Assembly (NCBI RefSeq): GCF_031932625.1
Contig: NZ_JAVSCK010000002.1
Location: 744,001-808,000, forward strand
Direction: 5' to 3'
Length of the DNA: 64,000 bases
DNA from: Hwangdonia seohaensis
Lineage (GTDB): Bacteria; Bacteroidota; Bacteroidia; Flavobacteriales; Flavobacteriaceae
Made by a program: the position numbers and the translations under genes. Positions 36,707-42,937 of the stretch are shown here, piece by piece. Under the pieces are notes generated by a model that was not told the origin of the DNA, did no database searches, and saw nothing but the letters and a program-made list of their open reading frames with translations. Within the stretch, counting starts at the first letter, position 1; each line of letters starts with the position of its first letter.

Positions 36707-37327
36707 ATGAATCCTATTAAGCATGTTTCCCTTGTTGTTCTTTTTTTTATAATTACACTTACCGGTTTTTCGCAAGCTAAACCAGAGGAAGAGCTATCTA
36801 TAAACACTGGCACCATTAATAATCAATTTGAGTATGTTCTCAAAAAATCCGGTAATTTTAAAGGCACAAATGGGCAAGCTTACGAAGCCGTAAAACGCAG
36901 TCTGTTCCTCACCTTGCAATCGCATACCATTGACTCTTTAAATACCTTAAAGTCGAAATTGGAAAATTCGAAAAACACTGTTGAAACGCAGCAAAAGGAA
37001 ATAAACGACTTAAAGACGGCTTTAAACAGCACGCAATCTACGCTAGAGGCTACAAATTTGGAAAAAGACAGCATGTCGCTATTGGGTATGCAAATGAGCA
37101 AAACCAATTACAATGTGCTTATGTGGACCATTATTGCTGGACTTTTGGCTTTATTTATTCTATTTGTTTACAAGTTTAATAATAGTAATGCCGTAACCCG
37201 CGATGCCAAAAAAGCGTTGGCGGAAATTGAAGAAGAATTTGACGAGCACCGAAGAACCGCTTTAGAGCGCGAGCAAAAAGTAAGACGTCAATTACAAGAC
37301 GAAATCAATAAACAAAAAGGTATATAA
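36707..37327 (+). CDS. Membrane-anchored coiled-coil protein of unknown function
   Basis: 206 aa. A signal peptide (about 1-22, ending FSQA) is followed by a periplasmic part with heptad-rich coiled coil (about 72-120), one membrane helix at 137-156, and a cytoplasmic charged coiled coil (165-206; EEEFDEHRRTALEREQKVRR). I recall similar proteins being labelled tRNA (guanine-N1)-methyltransferase in flavobacterial databases. Nothing here resembles a SAM-binding or knot-fold methyltransferase, so that label looks wrong. It could be a structural or signalling envelope protein. Confidence 0.7.
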   Translation: MNPIKHVSLVVLFFIITLTGFSQAKPEEELSINTGTINNQFEYVLKKSGNFKGTNGQAYEAVKRSLFLTLQSHTIDSLNTLKSKLENSKNTVETQQKEINDLKTALNSTQSTLEATNLEKDSMSLLGMQMSKTNYNVLMWTIIAGLLALFILFVYKFNNSNAVTRDAKKALAEIEEEFDEHRRTALEREQKVRRQLQDEINKQKGI

Positions 37328-37405
37328 TTAATCCATTTTTAACTTAAAATCTGTAATTTAGATGCTGACCCTCTCGACGTATCTTTTTGCAGATTTTTTT
37401 TATTT

Positions 37406-37843
37406 ATGATTATTGCCCAAGCCACTTTAAAACATGTAAACGATTTAGTGCCACTTTTTGATGGGTATCGTGTTTTTTACAGACAACCATCAAACAACGA
37501 AGCCGTAAAAACATTCTTAAAAGAACGGCTCACCAAACAGGATTCTGTTATTTATATCGCTTATATAAATGAGGTTGCCGTTGGTTTTACGCAATTATAT
37601 GTTTTGCTCTCCTCGGTATCCATGTCGCCCATGTATGTTTTAAACGATTTATATATCGATGCGAACTACCGCAATAAAAATATTGGCACGGCTTTAATAA
37701 ATAAAGCCAAAGCACTTTGCAAAGAAAACCACTTTAAAGGCATTATTATACAAACCGAAACCACCAATCCCGCGCAGCATTTATACCAGCGCGAAGGTTT
37801 TGTAAAGGACACGGATTTGATGTTTTTTTGGACGAATGCTTAA
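37406..37843 (+). CDS. GNAT-family N-acetyltransferase
   Basis: 145 aa. IIAQATLKHVNDLVPLFDGY opens the fold, and the beta4 strand with acetyl-CoA loop is VLNDLYIDANYRNKNIGTAL. ETTNPAQHLYQREGFVKD and the aromatic end MFFWTN complete it. Substrate unknown. It stands between the coiled-coil membrane gene and an orphan gene. Confidence 0.85.
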   Translation: MIIAQATLKHVNDLVPLFDGYRVFYRQPSNNEAVKTFLKERLTKQDSVIYIAYINEVAVGFTQLYVLLSSVSMSPMYVLNDLYIDANYRNKNIGTALINKAKALCKENHFKGIIIQTETTNPAQHLYQREGFVKDTDLMFFWTNA

Positions 37844-37870
37844 AAAATCTGATAATTATTTATTTGGGTT

Positions 37871-37930
37871 TGTAAGAAAAAAATTATAGTTTCGTTTTAA
37901 CATCAGATATAACACATTAAAACGGATTCT
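37871..37930 (+). repeat. Shared leader sequence, copy A
   Basis: This ~60-nt stretch aligns with 46601-46657. It contains the identical 17-mer tataacacattaaaacg (37908-37924) and a similar upstream part (tgt, A run, tttcg, ttaaca). It precedes the orphan gene at 37978 by about 50 nt. Confidence 0.55.
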
Positions 37931-37977
37931 TGGTTCAAAAAACATTGTGAAACATTTCTAGAAAAACCTGAAAACTA

Positions 37978-38952
37978 ATGAAACATCGATTTAAACTATC
38001 AAAATTTAACATAATTTATGCTTCAATAGTTGCAGTAATAATCATCTTTCTGAATAGCCGAATTTATGGTTTTGACGCTTATACGTTTGGAATGAGTTTG
38101 GGCTCAATTATTGGAATTATCTTATTTCCAATACTAATAGCATTACTGTTCTGGTTTATTTTAGGTAGAGAATATAATGGAGGAACAACTACATTTAACA
38201 TTGTGCTGACATTAATGTTTCTTGGTTCTATTAGTGAATTTGCACAAATAGCGCAAAGCCGACAAAAGCCAATTGATAATTTACAAAAAGCAGTTTCTGA
38301 ATATAAAGAAAGAACATTAACTAATCCCGACTCTACAGATTCTAACTATTCTGAATTATCAACCAATATTAAAAGTTCAATTGATGACCTGTTAAAGACT
38401 AGTGTTGGTGAGGAAAGAAAAGTATGGTTAGCTTTAAAAGATTTCTTTAAAAAATCTGACAGCACAAACATTGAATGGAATAAAGCCTATAATGCATTTG
38501 CTGACCCTCGAATTTTAGATCTTAATAGACTAGATAATTCAAAAGAATTCGAGTTCCAAAAGCGAACGGTTCAAGAATACGTTAATCAATCTAACCATTT
38601 TAAATCTTTTGTACAAAATAGAGTTAGTTACTTAATAGAACAAACTAATAGGATTGACAAAAGCAATAAGGCCTATAAAGGCTTCATAAAAGGATTGACG
38701 GATAAAGACTCTATTCAAAAGCCTATATTCACACCTTACATCAACGCACATATTGAATATGGACAAGGGGTAAAAAAAATAATTGAACTTTTAGAAAATG
38801 AACTAGGAAAATGGAGTTATGAAAATGAAACCGAAACCTTAATATTTGAAAATTCGGAGGCTCAAACCACCTATGAAAAGATTTTAAATGACGCTCTTTC
38901 AAATGAAGAAATTGTGAATGAATTATTCGATAAACTAGTAGAAATAATGTAA
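37978..38952 (+). CDS. Orphan membrane protein
   Basis: 324 aa, not recognised. Two or three hydrophobic helices at about 13-29, 40-63 and 70-88 are followed by a ~230-residue soluble, charged, mostly helical region (for example LQKAVSEYKERTLTNPDSTD and KKIIELLENELGKWSYENET). No catalytic motif is visible. The leader carries the sequence shared with 46601-46657. Base composition and codon use look slightly more AT-rich than the housekeeping neighbours. It may be an accessory insertion between the acetyltransferase gene and purC. Confidence 0.6.
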   Translation: MKHRFKLSKFNIIYASIVAVIIIFLNSRIYGFDAYTFGMSLGSIIGIILFPILIALLFWFILGREYNGGTTTFNIVLTLMFLGSISEFAQIAQSRQKPIDNLQKAVSEYKERTLTNPDSTDSNYSELSTNIKSSIDDLLKTSVGEERKVWLALKDFFKKSDSTNIEWNKAYNAFADPRILDLNRLDNSKEFEFQKRTVQEYVNQSNHFKSFVQNRVSYLIEQTNRIDKSNKAYKGFIKGLTDKDSIQKPIFTPYINAHIEYGQGVKKIIELLENELGKWSYENETETLIFENSEAQTTYEKILNDALSNEEIVNELFDKLVEIM

Positions 38953-39095
38953 AAAAAATGTTTCTCCATAATTGCTTGGGTAAATGTTCCCTCTTGAGAA
39001 TTCATTCAAAATTCTATCTGTTACGTATTTATCAGTTCAAAACCACTCAGTAAACCATAGCCCAAAACCATTAAACAAATCTTCAAAAAAACACA

Positions 39096-40052
39096 CTACT
39101 TCAAATACGCCAAAACATTCCTCTCAATGCGCTGTTGAATATTTGACACATCGGCTTTTTCAAAGGTTTCGCCCGTAATGTTTTCATACAATTCAATATA
39201 TCGTTCGCTAACGGTTTCAATATAATCGTCGCTCATTTCCGGTACGGTTTGTCCTTCCAATCCTTGAAAATTATTGGCTATTAGCCATTGGCGCACAAAC
39301 TCTTTTGAGAGTTGTTTTTGGGCTTCACCCCTATCTTGTCGCTCTTGGTAACCATCGGCATAAAAATAACGCGACGAATCGGGTGTGTGTATTTCATCAA
39401 TTAAAACAATGTTACCGTCTTTGGTTTTTCCGAATTCGTATTTGGTATCGACTAAAATCAAGCCTCTCGACGCCGCAATCTCACTTCCTCTTTGGAATAG
39501 TTTACGCGTGTAATCTTCCAAAACCAAATAATCTGCTTCAGATACGATACCACGCTTTAAAATATCCTCGCGGGAAATATCCTCGTCATGGTCGCCCATC
39601 TCCGCTTTGGTTGCCGGCGTAATAATGGGTTCTGCAAATTTATCGTTTTCCTTCATCCCATCTGGCATGGCAACCCCACAAAGCATGCGCTTCCCAGCTT
39701 TGTATTCGCGAGCGGCGTGACCGGACATATAGCCACGAATTACCATCTCTACCTTAAAAGGGTCGCACAAATGACCAACGGCCACATTTGGGTCTGGCGT
39801 GGCGGTTAACCAATTGGGAACCAAATCATGGGTAGCTGCCATCATTTTGGTAGCGATTTGATTTAATATTTGTCCTTTGTACGGAATGCCTTTGGGCATC
39901 ACCACATCGAATGCCGAAAGTCTATCGGTTGCAATCATCACCAATTGCTCGTCGTTAATATTATATACTTCCCTTACTTTTCCTTTGTAAACACTTTTTT
40001 GGTTCGGAAAATTAAAATTGGTGTCGGTTATGGTGTTGTTTGTTTTTGCCAC
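39096..40052 (-). CDS. purC: Phosphoribosylaminoimidazole-succinocarboxamide synthase
   Basis: 318 aa SAICAR synthase, an ATP-dependent step of purine synthesis. VYKGKVREVY is the nucleotide loop, TDRLSAFDVVMPKGIPYKG and VIRGYMSGHAAREYKAG are family signatures, and DTKYEFGK with IDEIHTPDSSRY holds catalytic and metal residues. The length is that of the longer bacterial/yeast-like form. The 3' end faces the orphan gene with 143 nt between. Confidence 0.96.
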   Translation of the reverse strand: MAKTNNTITDTNFNFPNQKSVYKGKVREVYNINDEQLVMIATDRLSAFDVVMPKGIPYKGQILNQIATKMMAATHDLVPNWLTATPDPNVAVGHLCDPFKVEMVIRGYMSGHAAREYKAGKRMLCGVAMPDGMKENDKFAEPIITPATKAEMGDHDEDISREDILKRGIVSEADYLVLEDYTRKLFQRGSEIAASRGLILVDTKYEFGKTKDGNIVLIDEIHTPDSSRYFYADGYQERQDRGEAQKQLSKEFVRQWLIANNFQGLEGQTVPEMSDDYIETVSERYIELYENITGETFEKADVSNIQQRIERNVLAYLK

Positions 40053-40092
40053 GAATTCACGAATGTTTATATTTTTATTTATTTTTTGCTTG

Positions 40093-40143
40093 TGGATTCC
40101 TGCCTTACTGAAACAAGTTCAGCACAGGTCGTAGGAATGACAA
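40093..40143. repeat. Imperfect hairpin upstream of purC
   Basis: Outer arms attcct (about 40096) and aggaat (about 40134) and an inner 5-bp stem (ctgaa/ttcag) make a gapped hairpin. A related attcctgc/gcaggaat hairpin lies after dnaN at 46520-46540. Probably a dispersed intergenic repeat. Confidence 0.4.
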
Positions 40144-40167
40144 TTTAATTTCTAGTATTATTTATTC

Positions 40168-40255
40168 GTCATTACAAGGCGCTTTTTGCGACGTGGTAAT
40201 CTCATCCTTTTTAACCGATTGCCACATCACTCAAAAAAGTGTGATTCGCAATGAC
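40168..40255. repeat. Long imperfect inverted repeat, 88 bp
   Basis: The left half begins gtcattacaaggcgcttttt and the right half ends with its near complement (agtgtgattcgcaatgac). The arms are imperfect copies around a short AT-rich centre. It lies in the 350-nt gap between phoH and purC, where no gene is seen. The gtcattgcga-type ends are familiar from dispersed palindromes in Bacteroidota intergenic regions. Confidence 0.6.
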
Positions 40256-40270
40256 CTTAATCTTTATGTT

Positions 40271-40362
40271 TAGCCCCGATTGAAGCATTGTTGAAGCTCT
40301 TTTTGTGTTGTTGCACCTATGCAACACAAAAAAGCGACTGCCGAAAGCGGGAAATAGCTTCA
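40271..40362. repeat. Dispersed stem-loop element, most complete copy
   Basis: Left arm tagccccgattgaagc, a central perfect 11-bp stem (tttttgtgttg 40300-40310 with 40322-40332) and right arm gaaagcgggaaatagct. The plan is the same as at 5881-5975, and a partial copy is near 770-840. The central stem with its A/T run could terminate phoH, which ends at 40403 on the minus strand. Confidence 0.6.
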
Positions 40363-40402
40363 AATTATTTTTATTTTACTGAAAATTGAGACTGCAAACT
40401 TA

Positions 40403-41401
40403 TTACTCTGCATTCTCAATGCTTTTATAGGCTGCGATTACTTTTTTAACGAGTTTATGGCGAATCACATCTTTATCGTCTAAAAATATCATGCCCACGC
40501 CATCAACATTTTTTAAAATCAATAGGGCTTCTTTTAAGCCCGAAATGGTTCGGCGCGGTAAATCGATTTGACCCGGATCGCCTGTTAATAAAAACTTTGC
40601 GTTTTTGCCCATTCGTGTTAAAAACATCTTCATTTGGGCATGCGTGGTGTTTTGCCCTTCGTCTAAAATCACAAATGCATTGTCTAATGTACGTCCGCGC
40701 ATAAAGGCCAATGGTGCAATTTGTATGGTGCCATTTTCAATATAATGCGTTAATTTTTCCGGTGCAATCATATCGCGCAAAGCATCGTAAAGCGGTTGCA
40801 TATACGGGTCTAATTTTTCTTTTAAATCGCCGGGTAAAAACCCTAAATTCTCGCCGGCTTCAACGGCGGGTCGGGTTAAAATAATACGCTTGACCTCTTT
40901 ATTTTTTAAGGCTTGAACCGCCAAGGCAACTCCCGTATAGGTTTTGCCGGTTCCTGCCGGACCAATGGCAAAAACCATATCGTTTTGTCGCATGCTCTCA
41001 ACCAATTTCCGCTGGTTGGCCGTTTGTGCTTTTATAAGCTTGCCGCCAACGCCGTGTACAATAACTTCGCCACTTTGCTTTGAGGTGGTATAATCATCGC
41101 TACTTTGGCTGGTTAACACACGCTCAATAACGTTTTCATCCAATTTATTATACTTCGCGAAATGCTTTAAAAGCATGGTAATTCTTCTGTCGAACTCTTC
41201 TAATAATTCTTCATCGCCAAAAGCTTTGATTTTATTACCGCGCGCTACAAGCTTAAGTTTGGGGAAATATTTTTTTAAGAGTTCGATATTGGCGTTTTGT
41301 TCTCCAAAAAATTCTTTAGGAGAAATATCTTCAAGTTCGATTACAATTTCGTTCAAAGGCGTGATTTTTATTTTAAAATTTTCGTTCTGATTAAATGACA
41401 A
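40403..41401 (-). CDS. PhoH-family ATPase
   Basis: 332 aa. An N-terminal KH-like region (about 10-85) is followed by the PhoH ATPase domain with Walker A GPAGTGKT (147-154), LTRPAVEAGENLGFLPGD and Walker B AFVILDEGQN. Further motifs are MKMFLTRMG and LTGDPGQIDLP. Probably an RNA-associated ATPase in ribosome or RNA metabolism; in many bacteria it sits by ybeY, which is not here. Divergent from the SAM adenosyltransferase gene. Confidence 0.92.
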   Translation of the reverse strand: MSFNQNENFKIKITPLNEIVIELEDISPKEFFGEQNANIELLKKYFPKLKLVARGNKIKAFGDEELLEEFDRRITMLLKHFAKYNKLDENVIERVLTSQSSDDYTTSKQSGEVIVHGVGGKLIKAQTANQRKLVESMRQNDMVFAIGPAGTGKTYTGVALAVQALKNKEVKRIILTRPAVEAGENLGFLPGDLKEKLDPYMQPLYDALRDMIAPEKLTHYIENGTIQIAPLAFMRGRTLDNAFVILDEGQNTTHAQMKMFLTRMGKNAKFLLTGDPGQIDLPRRTISGLKEALLILKNVDGVGMIFLDDKDVIRHKLVKKVIAAYKSIENAE

Positions 41402-41605
41402 TAATGTGCTTTCAGATGAAATGATTTATTGGTTTTATTCAGTATTTCTTATTTTGATTGTTAAGGTTAAATGAACCTATATTTTTCGTTTAAATTATAA
41501 AAACGAACACGAAATTTTGTGTAGGTTTGTATTACATAAATATGAAACCCAAAAATACATAAATTTGGGTGACCTAATGCTAAAAACATATCAACAATTT
41601 TGCCA

Positions 41606-42454
41606 ATGGCGATAATAACTTTAACAACCGATTTTGGAGAAAAAGATCACTTTGCTGGCGCAACCAAAGGCGCTATTTACAGCGAATTACCCGATGTTAA
41701 AATTGTTGATATCTCGCATTGTGTATCGCCATTTAGTATTCCGGAGGCGGCTTACATTATTCAAAATGCCTACAATAGTTTCCCAAAAGGCACCATTCAT
41801 ATTGTTGGTATTGATTCGGAATTAAACCCAGAAAACAAACATATTGCCTTAAAATTGGACGACCACTATTTTGTTTGTGCCAACAATGGTATTATGAGCA
41901 TGATTTGCTCTGAAATTGCACCTGAAAAAATTGTTGAAATCAATATTCACGACAGGATCCAAACCAGTTTCCCGGTTTTAGATGTGTTTGTAAAAGTGGC
42001 CTGCCATATTGCACGCGGTGGCACCCTTGATGTAATTGGTAAAACCATTGACAACATAAAGCCCATTAAAAACATTGTGCCTTATGTAAATGAAGAAAAA
42101 ACACAAATTATTGGTAGTGTAATTTATATTGATAATTATGGCAATGTGGTAACCAACATTAAACGCGATTTTTTTGAAACCATTCAAAAAGGCAGGAGTT
42201 ATGAGGTTTCGGCACGTAATTATAAATTCAAAAAAATACACCACAAATACAGCGATGTTGTAAATTTTGAAACCCCCGAAGAAAAAAGGCACGACGAAGG
42301 CCGCGGTTTGGTGGTTTTTAATTCTGGTGGCTTTTTGGAAATAGCCGTTTACAAAAGCAATAGCACAACCGTTGGGAGCGCATCCACCCTAATGGGATTG
42401 GGCATTATGGACGCCGTTAGTGTGAGTTTTTTGAAAACTGAGAATAGAGAATAG
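41606..42454 (+). CDS. SAM hydroxide adenosyltransferase (SAM hydrolase, DUF62)
   Basis: 282 aa from ATG 41606; an in-frame TTG two codons earlier is less likely. The N-terminal domain has TLTTDFGEKDHFAGATKGAI and IVDISHCVSPFSIPEAAYII, and the C-terminal beta-barrel has IGSVIYIDNYGNVVTNI. This is the fluorinase-related family. Ordinary members hydrolyse S-adenosylmethionine to adenosine and methionine; no fluorinase-specific insertion is seen. The stop codon lies inside a heptad repeat, so the last residues (KTENRE) are repeat-encoded. Confidence 0.88.
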   Translation: MAIITLTTDFGEKDHFAGATKGAIYSELPDVKIVDISHCVSPFSIPEAAYIIQNAYNSFPKGTIHIVGIDSELNPENKHIALKLDDHYFVCANNGIMSMICSEIAPEKIVEINIHDRIQTSFPVLDVFVKVACHIARGGTLDVIGKTIDNIKPIKNIVPYVNEEKTQIIGSVIYIDNYGNVVTNIKRDFFETIQKGRSYEVSARNYKFKKIHHKYSDVVNFETPEEKRHDEGRGLVVFNSGGFLEIAVYKSNSTTVGSASTLMGLGIMDAVSVSFLKTENRE

Positions 42455-42472
42455 AGAATAGAGAATAGAGAA
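42441..42472 (+). repeat. Heptad tandem repeat agaatag x4
   Basis: Four perfect copies of agaatag (42441-42468) plus a partial copy. The repeat starts inside the 3' end of the SAM adenosyltransferase gene and provides its TAG stop (42452-42454). Confidence 0.9.
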
Positions 42473-42483
42473 ATATACGTCCA

Positions 42484-42518
42484 TTTTGACTTTTAACTTT
42501 TAACTTTTAACTTGAAAT
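42484..42518 (+). repeat. Heptad tandem repeat ttttaac x3 abutting a start codon
   Basis: ttttgac, then three ttttaac units (42491-42511), then ttgaaat and the ATG at 42519. It occupies the ribosome-binding position, and no purine-rich Shine-Dalgarno sequence is present. Confidence 0.9.
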
Positions 42519-42815
42519 ATGTTTATAAGAATTGTAAAGATGAGTTTTAACGAAAATGCCATTGATAAATTTCTTAAAAACTTTAACGCCAACAAACATA
42601 AAATCAGAACCTTTAAAGGCTGTCAGTTTTTAGAATTATATCGAGATAAAAGTGATACGAACGTATTTTTCACTTACAGTTATTGGAGTTCTGAAAATGA
42701 TTTGGAAGCCTATAGGCAATCCGATTTATTTAAAACCGTTTGGAGTAAAACCAAACCGCTTTTTAATGCAAAACCAGAGGCTTGGAGTGTTGATAAAGTC
42801 GCTTCGCTTGAATAA
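42519..42815 (+). CDS. Small antibiotic-biosynthesis-monooxygenase-fold protein
   Basis: 98 aa. MFIRIVKMSFNENAIDKFL, FKGCQFLELYRDKSDTNVFF and YWSSENDLEAYRQSDLFKTV fit the ABM ferredoxin-like dimeric fold (IsdG/YgiN-like superfamily). No heme- or quinol-specific residue can be assigned, so the activity is open. It is enclosed by heptad repeats at both ends, and its TAA stop (42813-42815) lies in the first aataatg unit. Confidence 0.75.
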   Translation: MFIRIVKMSFNENAIDKFLKNFNANKHKIRTFKGCQFLELYRDKSDTNVFFTYSYWSSENDLEAYRQSDLFKTVWSKTKPLFNAKPEAWSVDKVASLE

Positions 42816-42852
42816 TGAATAATGAATAATGAATAATGAATAATGAATAATG
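42811..42852 (+). repeat. Heptad tandem repeat aataatg x6
   Basis: Six perfect copies of aataatg (42811-42852), starting within the last codons of the preceding small gene. Each unit contains TAA and ATG in shifting frames. Confidence 0.95.
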
Positions 42853-42894
42853 AAAGTTGTACATTTTGACATTTCGAACAAAGTGAGAAATCTC

Positions 42895-42929
42895 TTTTAA
42901 CTTTTAACTTTTAACTTTTAACTTTTAAC
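42895..42929 (+). repeat. Heptad tandem repeat ttttaac x5 upstream of gldFG
   Basis: Five perfect ttttaac units end 8 nt before the ATG at 42938. They are preceded by cattttgac (42863-42871), as in the block before 42519, and by a segment atttcgaacaaagtgagaaatctc-like in composition. The same unit occurs at 42491-42511. Confidence 0.95.
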
Positions 42930-42937
42930 TAAAATAA

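Noticed and set aside
39096..40148. Several open frames on the plus strand opposite purC
   Set aside because: Shadows of a highly conserved purC reading frame; no independent start context or family features.
41606..42454. Fluorinase or chlorinase
   Set aside because: The fold is the same superfamily, but I see no fluorinase-specific loop, and ordinary SAM hydroxide adenosyltransferases are widespread in bacteria.
42441..42929. CRISPR array
   Set aside because: Repeats are contiguous 7-mers without spacers; no cas genes in the window.
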